Shown here: piece by piece, positions 37,521 to 46,879 of the stretch | Numbering within the stretch: the stretch's first letter is position 1 | How the letters are laid out: each line of letters begins with the position of its first letter | Assembly: GCA_958298945.1 (NCBI GenBank) | Contig: OY282607.1 | Coordinates: 35,063,000 to 35,126,999, forward strand | Reading direction: 5' to 3' | DNA length: 64,000 nt | DNA from: Atherix ibis | Lineage: Eukaryota; Arthropoda; Insecta; Diptera; Athericidae | Translations under genes and position numbers: made by a program | The notes under the pieces: generated by a model | Databases searched by the model: none | What the model was told of the DNA's origin: nothing | Seen by the model: only the letters and a program-made list of their open reading frames with translations

Positions 37521-38571
37521 ATGAAAAAAAAGCGAGTTTAGGGCTGTCATCAAACATCTCCATTTGAAAGGCTTAAGCCCGAAAGAAATCAAAGCTGAGT
37601 TGGATGCAGTTCATGGCACATCTGCACCTGTGTTTGCGACGGCTTACAATTGGGTGAATGAATTTAAACGTGGCCGTTCATCCACAAGAGATGAACATCG
37701 TTCAGGACGCCCACTTGAGGTGTCTACTCCTGAAATCATCGACAAAATCCACGATCTGATTTTGAACGATCGGCGCGAATTAGTTGAGGGCACGGGCATA
37801 TCACAAGGTACAGTCGCTTCAATTTTGCATGAAAAATTGTCTGTGAAAAAAATTTCGGCAAGATGGGTGCCGCGTTTGCTCTCAGAGGAGAATAAGCGCA
37901 ATCGTGCAGTGGACTCTGAGGCTATGTTGGCACTCTTTCATCGCAATCCTGCCGAATTCCTTCATCGATATGTCACTGTGGACGAAACCTGGATACACTA
38001 CTACACTCCAGAAACGAAGAGACAGTCATCACAGTGGATTTTCAAGGGTGAACGGGCTCCGAAGAAGGCAAAAACTGTGCCATCGGCCGGCAAGGTGATG
38101 GCCACGGTCTTTTGGGATTCGCAGGGCATCATTTTTATCGACTACTTGGAAAAAGGAAAAACAATAACAGGAGCGTATTACGCGTCGTTATTACAAAGGT
38201 TGAGCGCGAAAATCAAAGAGAAACGCCCCCATCTGAAGAAGAAAAAAATCCTCTTGCATCATGACAATACGCGTGTGCACACCTGCGCTATTTCCATGGC
38301 CAAAATTGTGGAATTGAGAATGGAATTGTTGCAGCATCCCGCTTATTCACCAGATTTGGCCCCGAGTGACTATTTTCTTTTCCCCAATCTGAAGAAATGG
38401 CTTGGCGGACGACGGTTCACTTCCAACGAGGACGTCATTGCTCAAACGAAAGAGTATTTTGCAGAACTTCCGAAATCCTATTTTTTGGACGGGATAAAAA
38501 TTTTGGAAAATTTTGGAAGTGAACCGTCGTCCGCCAAGCCATTATGGCATTCAGATTATGTTGAAAAATAA
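37521..38571 (+). pseudogene. Mariner transposase (irritans type), broken start and altered C-terminus
   Basis: After the first codons, the frame from 37525 to 38571 is open for about 348 codons. It closely follows Himar1-type transposases: FKRGRSSTRDEHRSGRP, ISARWVPRLLSEENKR, YVTVDETWIHYYTPET, AGKVMATVFWDSQGIIFIDY, KKKILLHHDN and YSPDLAPSDYFLF. The catalytic triad is intact with D at VTVD, D at HHDN and D at APSD, 34 residues between the last two (DD34D). Two defects: the only suitable ATG (37521) is one base out of frame because the following A-run has 8 instead of 7 A, and the last about 20 codons before YVEK are replaced by an inverted copy of an upstream segment. It is unlikely to make active transposase. 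Confidence 0.88.
38396..38543. repeat. 30-bp perfect inverted duplication inside the transposase gene
   Basis: 38396-38425 and 38514-38543 are exact reverse complements (core tggcggacgacggttcac). The second arm replaces the expected C-terminal codons while keeping the frame open to YVEK. This is seen directly in the sequence. A replication or repair template switch is the likely cause. Confidence 0.95.
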
Positions 38572-38640
38572 TAAAATTTTTTTTTTAAAAAACAGTTTTT
38601 TTCCATCGTTTTCTAAGGACTTATTGAACGACCCTCGTAG

Positions 38641-40457
38641 CATAGTTAAAAATTCTAACATATAAATATTTGGGTTGTCAAATCAGATTCGCTTTCAGAA
38701 TTTTATTTAAGATTAAAAATCCTTCTGTTAGGTTTTTTTTTTTACAAGCGAGAAAAGATTTTTTTGATTTGAAATTATACAAGGTGATTTTCTGTAAATT
38801 GTTTCATAAATACTCGTATATAATGTTTATAATAAATTTGCTACTGATTTTTATCATTAGCAAATATACATTAATAAAATCACGAGAAACTCTGAAATTG
38901 TTAGTGAACCACTCGAAGGTCAATGTAACCCCAAAGTTGATAGTGGGAGATAATGAAGAGAAATATTATTTTTTTATTGCTAACAACATTTTTAATAATT
39001 GTAAACCATCAAAGTTATAACCAATTTTAATGAAAACAATTTCAACGGAATAGCTCACCATCATCAGTAAGTGGTCCAATAGTTATAATAAAAACCATTA
39101 CAATCGAGCAGCATACATTTTTAATGTCCCAATAATATCTTGCTTTTTAATGATATAACTGAAAAATAATTAGAAAGCTATAATTATTGTAATTATTATT
39201 CGGTACGGTATAAGGTATAAAATTTATTTTCATATAAAATATTGCCTCTGTCGACTATTAAATTCATTGATTGTAAATTTTTATTATGTGTAATAAGTAT
39301 GTAGTTATGAAGCATTATTATTGAGCATAAACCTCAATTGTATCAAATATTTGGTTAGATTGTGAAAATTAACTAACAAAGTAATAAACTTTTGATATTT
39401 ATTAACGTTTTTGATGAGATGACTAGTCGCTATATAATTTATAGTTGATTATCGTCCTTACACAATGTTTCGTGTATATTTTTTTCGACTCTTTCAATAT
39501 TGGCTACTGTTAACGTTTGGTTTTATTCACAATTTTATAAAATCATCATTTTAGTTGACTAGAATGAAGTTGATTTGATGAGGACAAAGACTTCTATTTT
39601 GTAGAAAAATCGAATTTTGTTGATTTACATTTTTTAACAATTGTTGGTAAAAAACTAATTTTAAATATGACTCTCTCCATGGAATTTGGTCGCAAATTCA
39701 TCTTTTATTACCTTCACAAATCCCGTATAAACTTCTCATATAAGAAAGAACCTTTTTTACTCTGACTATGCTCCCCGTAATAACTTAAAAATATTAAATT
39801 CACCCACCTCTATACCATATAAGAAATTTATTACTGATCTCTTATCATGCAACAGATCCCTCCACTATTATTTTGAATTTACAAACTTCCTTCGCTTATC
39901 ATCATTGGAAATTATGATCGAGAGGTACATTCCTGATCCCATTTTGCAGGAAATTTTTTCTAAAACAGTTTGACGGTATTGACAGCAGTCATTTTTTTTT
40001 CTAAAACTTCATCGACCGGTATTGACAGCAGTTCCCAACTCGACGTATCTCTTAACCAAATAGTGAATAACAGTTAAACCCATTCTTAAACATATAGACT
40101 GGACAAGTAGCTAAAGGTTTATTTTGAAGCATTGGCCAACCATTTCCCAACAAGCTTACTTGAAAACTTTACCAACATTTTAGGTACGGAAACTGCTCCG
40201 AATTTAGATAGGACATCCTGCACTCACAGATAATTTCCTTTTCATAAACCAGCGTTGCGCCATCTACTCATCCTGTGAGTCACTATCGCTTATCTTCTAA
40301 TAGAATATAACCTTATCCCTTAGCACCATACATTCAAGCTATCAATCGAACAATCAATTTTTAGGATGGTTTAATTTATAAACTTGTGTATTTTTAACCG
40401 GTGAAAAATTTAAAACAAGAATGAGGGTGAAAAATTTACATGGAAAGTCAGGACGTA
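38641..40457. other. AT-rich DNA with part of a dispersed repeat
   Basis: No gene is certain. A 65-codon frame at 38823-39020 begins with a signal-like MFIINLLLIFIISK but lacks any other support. 39660-40400 is less AT-rich and contains one copy of a repeat seen again at 43200-43370. A short duplication (cggtattgacagcag) occurs at about 39971 and 40017. Confidence 0.4.
40150..40320 (+). repeat. Dispersed repeat, copy 1 (copy 2 at 43200-43370)
   Basis: Shared text includes cggaaactgctccgaattt, ataggacatcctgcactca and cagataatttccttttca, in the same order and orientation in both places, about 85 percent alike. It is probably a piece of an old transposon. No protein could be assigned. Confidence 0.8.
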
Positions 40458-41523
40458 CGAGGTCTGTTCAAAAAAAAAATCGCGAATTTTGTGTTTTTTC
40501 AAAAATTATTTATTTATTCATGAATATCTATTTTGTCCCCTTCAAAGTAATCCCCGCCAGATATTATACACTTGTGCCAACGTTTTGTCCAATCCTCGAA
40601 GCACTTCAATGAACACTTCATTTTTTATGGTCTTGTTCAGCTCCTCCTTCGATGCCGTCTTAATCTCCTCAATCGTAGCGTTGCATCGTCCTTTCATATG
40701 ACTCTTCAGTTTCGGGAACAAGAAAAAGTCACAGGGGGGCAGATTTGGGAAATACGGTGGCTGCGGCATTATTAGTGTATTGTTTTTAGCCAAAAATCAT
40801 GGGTTTAAAATTCACAATTTTTAGTGAATTTTAAACCCATGATTCGTTGCCAGTTATGACCCTCTCGAGCAAATTTGGGTCGTCGCGGACAGAGTCCAAC
40901 AGCTAATTAGCCATATTAATGCGATGCTGGTTTTGGTCGAAATTTAGCAATTATGGTAAAAAATTTCGCGGCGACCCGTCTCACGACCAAATCATTGGTA
41001 AAAATCGAATGGGACGAGCCAATGATATGTTTAAGTTCTCAGCAACTTCTCTAACGGTGATTCGACGATTGGCCAATACTATTTTCGTCACTTAATCAAT
41101 GTTTTCGTCTGTTGTTGACGTGCTCGGGCGTCCGGCACGCTTTTCGTCGTTCACATCTTCTCGGCCCTCTCAGAACATTTTGTACCACCGATAAACGTTG
41201 CTTCGGTCCAAGGTAGTTTCACCATATGCCACAGTCAATATTTGGAATGCGTCCGCGCAATTAATTTTGTTTTTCACATAAAATTTGATACTGATTCTTT
41301 GATCCATTTTTTGGAATGGGCAAAAATCGAAGACGAGCCAAAACACGTGTAAGCAAAGCAGCTGTCAAAAATTAACTAAACATTCAAAATGGCCAAACTT
41401 GTCGGCATAAGTGAGAGACAAAAGTACCAACATAACCCCACAAAAAATTGAAAATCGAATATACAAAAATCTTACGTAACCCGCGGAAATTCAAAATTCG
41501 CGATACTTTTTGAACAGACCTCG
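40458..41523 (-). mobile_element. Mariner (DD34D), internally deleted, with both termini and TA target sites
   Basis: Terminal repeats CGAGGTCTGTTCAAAAA face each other at 40458 and 41523 and are flanked by TA (40456-40457, 41524-41525). The total is 1066 bp against about 1.3 kb for a full mariner. On the minus strand the transposase starts at 41307 (MDQRISIKFYVKNKINC). It continues through EGREDVNDEKRAGRPS, FDQNQHRINMAN and VITGNESWV, where the catalytic D of G-D-E-S-W is N. It then jumps to AKNNTLIMPQPPYFPNLPP and CDFFLFPKLKSHMKGR, ending at 40542. The deleted part includes the second catalytic residue. The junction is a 20-bp palindrome. It is a non-autonomous copy that kept its ends. Confidence 0.92.
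40796..40843. repeat. 20-bp perfect hairpin at the mariner deletion junction
   Basis: Arms 40796-40815 and 40824-40843 are exact reverse complements (core gggtttaaaattcac) separated by 8 bases. The sequence belongs to the codons after G-N-E-S-W-V, turned back on itself exactly where about 300 bp of the transposase gene are missing. Confidence 0.95.
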
Positions 41524-41525
41524 TA

Positions 41526-43110
41526 TACTCTTGATCACATTATAATAAAAACCTCAGCGAAAATGGTACCATTACTGGTCTTTTTCTTACACATTTTAGA
41601 ATTGTAGACATTTTCAGCATTAGAAATTAAATACCATCCTATGGGGAAATACATACAGTTGATTTTCAAGAGAAAGGATAAAACATTTACAAATAATTGA
41701 TTTATAAAATACTTTTTCGTAATTACGATTTTCTCGAAAATTTAGATATCAGATTATTGTACTGGAACATTTATCCAGAGATGACTTCTGGGATTATTAA
41801 TTCCTTTCGTATGGATTTATTTCAGTGAAACCGTAAAACTCTTATCCATCTTTCTAATATAATAATTTTCTATACTTTCGATATTGATCCTTATGCCATA
41901 CGAATGGCAGCAAGAATACAATGAAATAATGAGTTCACTATATATTATCAACAATGGGACTCTTTGGTATAATTCAATCGAAAAGGATCTAATCAGAATA
42001 CGGTTTTCTTCACATTGCTACAATTGTCTGTAATTTGATGAGAGTTTGGGCATCCAAAATAAACCAAAACATTAAAGGGAATCAATATTTTGATATGTAT
42101 TTTGATTATTTGATTGATTCTATTTATTAATATTGACTACACAAGAATACCAAATACCAATATTACGAAGTCAGTAATTAGAATTTATGGCCATTTAGCA
42201 ATTATAAGAGTTATTACCAAATATATATAGATTTTGCTTCTTGTAAATTAGCTGTTAATTTTCTCCTTAAAATAATTCCACTTAATATTCAAGTGGAGTA
42301 TCTAATATGCTGAAAAATAGTATAGAAAATGTGCAATATTACAATTTATTTTTTTTAAAAAAAAAGAACTTTTGTGAAAAAGCCAATAAATTAACAATTA
42401 AAAAGGTTTTTAACAATTTAGGTCAATATTTAATTATAATAATACTGTGGTTTTTTTAAGAACATTTTTGCTTTTAAATGTGGTATAGTATTAACGTTTT
42501 GTAAATGTACTTAAAAATATTATAATATAATAACTGTTGACGTATTGGCGATAAGTCATTAACGCTATTAATTCGCAAATCAGTAGCCGACTAAAGCCCT
42601 TAAATGATAAGTCAAAATTTTTTATATGTAGTTTATACAACTACAAACATATCGTGAAGAAATTAAGTGGGAATAAACACCCCATGGCGTTTCTCAAACT
42701 CTAGATAAGCACGTACGTCATATTTTATGCCTAAATCATTACAAAAGCGGCGAGAAATGGTAATGCTTGCATACTTTTGTGTAGATTTTTTTATGTAGAC
42801 ATGACACCCACTGACATCTAGTTTTAATAATAGGTATTTATTGAATTCCAAAATCAAAAATATAATTTAAACACGGCAGAAGGCTAAAGTTATTTTTTTC
42901 GAATCTTCTGGTATTAAATGCAATTTTATTTTAGGTTTATTATTAATTTTGTAAATGTCAATCACATATCAAGCGCCTCAATTTTATAGACTTTCGGAGA
43001 GTTTTAAAACACACCATTCTCCATGAAATGGTAGCATACCGAAATGTTTGCATACTTTTGTTTACATTTAGATACTTATCTAAATGTAAGTGTAATTTTA
43101 AATACGGTTT
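41526..43110. other. AT-rich DNA without recognised genes
   Basis: A minus-strand frame at 42663-42857 (containing RFCNDLGIKYDVRAYLEFEKR) looks protein-like but matches no family I know. A related phrase (tttgcatacttttgt) recurs around 43050, suggesting this is also part of an old repeat. Otherwise A/T-rich. Confidence 0.4.
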
Positions 43111-43116
43111 TATTAA

Positions 43117-43460
43117 ATTTCAAATAATTTACGAACAAGACAGTAAAAATTAATATATTTGCATGAATAGAATTTTTGCGTAGAGGCCTATCCAGTTTTT
43201 CTACAATCTTACTTAAAAACTATACCAACATTTCAGCACGGAAACTGCTCCGAATTTTGATAGGACATCCTGCACTCACAGATAATTTCCTTTTCAAAAA
43301 CTAGCCTTGCTCAATCTATTCAACCTGTGATTCACTATCGGTCATCTTCTAATGGAATATAATCTTATTAAATTTCAAATAATTTACGAACAAGTCAGTA
43401 AAAATTAATATATTTGCATAAATAGAATTTTTGCGTAGAGGCATATCTAGTTTTCCTAAA
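43117..43460 (+). repeat. Partial tandem duplication around dispersed repeat copy 2
   Basis: An 85-bp segment with aaatttcaaataatttacg and agaatttttgcgtagaggc occurs at about 43120-43200 and again at about 43373-43455. Between the two lies the second copy of the dispersed repeat (43200-43370). It is seen directly and is best explained as a tandem duplication of about 255 bp whose second unit is incomplete or eroded. Confidence 0.85.
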
Positions 43461-43667
43461 ATCTAAGCTCAAACTTACGAGAGTTCGAAAATTCTACAAT
43501 AATAAATCGCAGCGTCACTATCTTTTTATAGAAAAGTGTTTTCGGGGAGGGTAAAATCCGGTGATTTTTTGCTGTTTGGTTTTTCAGGTTTTTATTTTTG
43601 ATAGACCATGTTTGACAAATGACTTGTGTTAAAGTTAAAAGTACTCAGATAACATTGCCATTTTTTC

Positions 43668-44670
43668 ATGGAAAGACTTACACTCGAAAAACACTAATCG
43701 ATTATTAAATTTTATTATCAAAAATCGTGCTCTATGTATCGAGAACTTCGACCATTTTATGAGAAAGCAATTCAAGCCATAGTGACAAAATTTGACATCA
43801 AACCACCAACTCGTGTTCTTAGAGTGCATACAGAGGCAAATATTGCTGCCGTAGCATCCAGTGTTGGTGAAGACCGCGATTTGTCCATCTGTCGCCGTTC
43901 ACAGCAATTGGTAATGTGTTACTCGACTATGTGGACGATTTTACGCAAGGGCCTTGGTCTCAAAGAATATAAAATACAGGAAGTGCAAGAACTAACGGCG
44001 AACGATCTGCCAAAGCGGCCAATTTTTAAACAACTTGAGGAAAATCCATTTTTTACCAAAAAATTGCGTTCAGCGACGAAGCTCATTTTTGGTTGAATGA
44101 GTATGTGAATAAGCAAAATTGTCGCAATTTAATCTGATGAAAAACCACAGGTAAAATCAAAACTGCCATTGCACCCAGAAAAACGCACTATTTGGTGGAA
44201 TCATCAGTCCGTATTTCTTTGAAAACGATGTTGGCCGTAACGTTACCGTCAATCGCGCCCGCTACCGCTGGATGATGTCAAACTTTTTTATGACCAAAAT
44301 GCTAGAACTGCATCTGGCCGACATGTGATTTCAAAAAGGCGGTGCTACATACCACACAGCAGGGGAAACAAGTTCGGTGTTTCATGAGAAATTTATCTCA
44401 CGTTTCGACTAGATCGACCTCTAGACTAATTTTTGATGGGGCTACGTTTAGTATTTCGTCTATGCCAATAAACCAACGGCACTTGCAGCCTTAGAAAACA
44501 ACATTACACGTGTTATTAGTGAGATATCAGCCGAGATGCTCGAAAAAGTGGTTTATGCACCTCTTGCACAGATAACTTAAAAATGCACCTCTTGCACAGA
44601 TAACTTAAAACGTAGTCGCGCTCAATATTTACATGAAATAATTTTTAAAAAACTAAATGACAACCATTGA
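43668..44670 (+). mobile_element. DD41D (rosa-like) mariner relic
   Basis: From an ATG at 43668 the frame reads MERLTLEKH then a stop. It continues IIKFYYQK, YRELRPFYE, FDIKPPTRVLRVHTEANIAAV, LSICRRSQQL and YSTMWTILRKGLG, the paired helix-turn-helix region of this family. After 44090 the core is read only with shifts (VNKQNCRN-like, HPEKRTIWW, FQKGGATYHTA-like). The end has MLEKVV and KRSRAQYLHEIIFKK. The C-terminal part is disrupted by a 28-bp tandem duplication (44555-44610). It is the same family as the minus-strand element at 45890-47427 but an independent copy. Inactive. Confidence 0.8.
44555..44610 (+). repeat. 28-bp perfect tandem duplication in the mariner relic
   Basis: 44555-44582 and 44583-44610 are identical (core cacctcttgcacagataac). 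Since 28 is not a multiple of 3, it shifts the former reading frame. Confidence 0.95.
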
Positions 44671-44782
44671 TTTATCAATTCAAATAAAAATTGCACACAC
44701 TTTTTTAATTTTTCAATAAAAACCAAACTCTAAAAAATCAGCCGTTAAAAGAATGTTCTCTTGCAAGTGAAATTTGATGATA
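44671..44782. other. Short AT-rich gap
   Basis: Only A/T-rich sequence between the DD41D relic and the jockey fragment. It may contain the decayed right terminal repeat of the former. Confidence 0.4.
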
Positions 44783-45187
44783 TTATAAACGGGAAGGAAA
44801 TTTTGGATAACGAGAAATACACAGTTTGTAAGCAAAGGGAATATTAAGGTCACGATATACTATATTATTAGGAACATAAAAAGGGGCATCAACATTTTTA
44901 CAGAGGATTTTGGATTGTAAGGAGCAGATGCCATAGGAACTGATCTCATTAGTCCAAATCAGTTTGAGTCCATAGGACCAAATTGGTTTTATAATTGCGT
45001 TGTTTATGAAAAATTTACTATTTATTGCCTGTTTTATATGGTTGTGCAGTAGACTAAGTAGTTGTCGATAACGCATATTAGTTAGTATTTTGTTCCAAGA
45101 TAAACTCTTCTCTAGAGAGATAGGTGGTTTTCGATGAATAGTGTAAATATTTTGAGCACCCTTCTGTCCATTTATCTTTATTATCAA
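44783..45187 (-). mobile_element. Jockey-type LINE fragment, end of reverse transcriptase
   Basis: A 134-codon minus-strand frame carries the conserved C-terminal block of jockey-clade reverse transcriptases: LSWNKILTNMRYRQL (thumb), AIIKPIWSYGLKLIWTN, LQSKILCKNVDAPFYVPN and VYRDLNIPFA. Upstream catalytic motifs and the 3' end with poly(A) are not present. It is a solitary old fragment. The DNA between it and 45890 shows no gene. Confidence 0.75.
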
Positions 45188-45889
45188 AGTTGTAAATTAT
45201 TAAAAGCTATGTCAAAATTTGTATGGGTAGTAAGTGTTGCCACAACATCTGCTTAAGTGGCAATGATAGTCATCATATTGGATATCATGAGAACAAATAT
45301 TATAAAAAATGGGACCAACCTTGAGAGAGGTATGAATCTAAGATAAGTAACTAGGAAGGAAGCTCTTGAGTTTCGAGATGAGCCCAGGATGCAGCACAAG
45401 GTTAAAAGTATGGGACGCGATGATATTGCTGGATTGTGGAGAGTCCAGATTGAAAGCCAAATTGGTGATCAGAAATAATTTTTTTTATTATCTAGGAATG
45501 GAGAGAGTAGTCGCAGTTGTTGTTTTTTAAATTATTTTTTACAATAATTTATAGAAGACTATTAGGTCTATGAGAAGAACTATAAATTTCTAGACAAGGT
45601 AAATAAGATTGTGCGCGGAATAGTATTCAAAATGCATGTAATAAAAACTATAGTTTTTTTTGGATATTAGCCTTAGGATAGCAGCTATTGTGAAAAATTG
45701 CGAAAAATAACAGATTAATTTCAGAGGATTTATATTTCTGAGAAGAATACTTATACGGATTGCAAAAAAAAGCTTGTTGTTTATTTTATTAGTAAAGGGT
45801 TTTCGAATAAGAGTGATATGATTTCTTTTCAAAAAAAAAAACATACTAATTGTTTAGCAAATTTAAATGTTTTTTATTTAATATGAAGT
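45188..45889. other. AT-rich DNA, unassigned
   Basis: 45200-45480 is less AT-rich and may be flanking repeat debris, but no protein or RNA could be named. The rest is A/T tracts. Confidence 0.4.
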
Positions 45890-46089
45890 ACAATCGATAC
45901 AATTAAGTTCTGAATAAAACGTCATTTAAATGGCTTCCACGACTTCTTTTGTAGGAACGAATTCGATGAACTCAATTTTCGAGCACTTTTTCCACTAAAT
46001 CAAGTCGTATGTCATGAATAGCACGTTCAATATTGACTTCTAAAGCTTGAAGAGAGTCTGGTTTTTTGCTAAAGACCAATGACTATGAT

Positions 46090-46202
46090 CTGCGACCGTG
46101 CCATCCTGGATCCACCGGTTCTCGTCAGATCACCGAAGTTAAGCAGGACTGGGCGTGGTTAGTACTCGGATGGGTGACCACTTGGAAAACCGCGTGTCGC
46201 AG
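46090..46202 (+). pseudogene. 5S rRNA-like sequence heading the composite element
   Basis: The 113-base stretch follows 5S rRNA throughout: ttctcgtcagatcaccgaa, taagcaggactgggcgtgg, ttagtactcggatgggtga and accgcgtg. Internal control regions A, IE and C are recognisable. The outermost bases CTGCGAC (46090) and GTCGCAG (46196) are exact complements, so helix I can form although the bases differ from fly 5S genes. It is not a stand-alone 5S gene. There is no T-run terminator at its end, it is about 7 bases shorter than the usual 120, and it runs into the T-arm and LINE sequence. Confidence 0.9.
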
Positions 46203-46208
46203 GTAGGT

Positions 46209-46227
46209 AGCGGGTTCGATTCCCGCT
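46209..46227 (+). promoter_or_regulatory. tRNA T-arm with perfect Pol III B box
   Basis: AGCGGG and CCCGCT form a 6-bp stem around the 7-base loop TTCGATT. The contained GGTTCGATTCC (46213-46223) fits the B-box consensus GGTTCGANTCC at every position. It begins 7 bases after the 5S-like part. The combination would give both a type 1 (5S) and a type 2 (tRNA) promoter element. Function is inferred. Confidence 0.8.
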
Positions 46228-46363
46228 GCCGCCATCTCGGCATTGGTGCCGGGGTGAGAGGCCGACTACAAGCCTTACATATGTAGTCCGTAGGGTCCCC
46301 CAACGTCACTGGGGGTTGCTTCGCTGGCCTGATAAGCCGCAAGCCATAAAAAACATCCTTATC

Positions 46364-46879
46364 ATGAAACAGCACAAGAGTAATCATCCGGACAATACCT
46401 CAGGCAAAACGACATTTGGCTTTCACCGAACAACTCGAATGGGTACCTGGAACGTGCGGACTCTCTCCCAAACTTCTCGTCTGGCGCAAGCTACTTCCGA
46501 AATGCGACGCTACAATCTCGACATACTGGGAATCTCCGAAACAAGGTGGAAACATCAAGGAATCCTCGCAACGCAGACGGGTGAACACTTCATCTACAGC
46601 GGCAACGACAGTGGACACCACTGTGGAGTCGGATTAATCCTATCAGCCAACGCAAAGAGATCTCTCATGGGCTACAAACCGGTCTCCGACCGCCTTCTGA
46701 CAGCCAGGTTCCACTCGAAGTTCCGAAACATCACCATCGTGCAATGCTATGCCCCAACTGAAGTAGAGAATGACGCCAATAAAGAAGCCTTCTACCACCA
46801 ATTAGAGAGGTGTATTCTCTGTGCCGCTATATGCTCCATAGGAGCGACTGTGTCTCATGACTATGTGTATAATGTATAA
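46364..46879 (+). pseudogene. LINE endonuclease, N-terminal half, truncated
   Basis: A 171-codon frame from ATG 46364. The N-terminal 25 residues are a short leader, then GTWNVRTLSQTSRL (catalytic Asn), DILGISETRWK (catalytic Glu), HFIYSGNDS, GVGLILSANAK and ITIVQCYAPTE, typical of RTE/CR1-type apurinic endonucleases. After FYHQLER (about residue 148) homology stops. The last 22 codons come from 3'-tail sequence. The second half of the endonuclease and the entire reverse transcriptase are absent. The frame itself is undamaged, so the deletion is recent or the short form multiplied as such. Confidence 0.85.

Larger units (their letters stand above)
37380..38637 (+). mobile_element. Irritans-type (Himar1-like) mariner, left end lost
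   Basis: The right terminal repeat is clear: the complement of the end reads CGAGGGTCGTTCAATAAGTC, followed by TA at 38638-38639. No matching left repeat is present upstream of the gene, so the left end is mutated or lost and the start at 37380 is a guess. The body carries a nearly complete transposase gene. The sequence is little decayed compared with the other mariners here, so it is one of the younger insertions. Confidence 0.8.

Noticed and set aside
37521..38571. An active mariner transposase
   Set aside because: The start ATG is out of frame, the C-terminus is replaced by an inverted copy and the left terminal repeat is missing.
38823..39020. 65-codon frame with a signal-like start
   Set aside because: Hydrophobic starts arise easily in A/T-rich DNA. 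No conserved motif, promoter or intron supports it.
46090..46202. A functional 5S rRNA gene
   Set aside because: It is shorter than 5S, has no terminator, and is embedded in a retroelement that interrupts a mariner.
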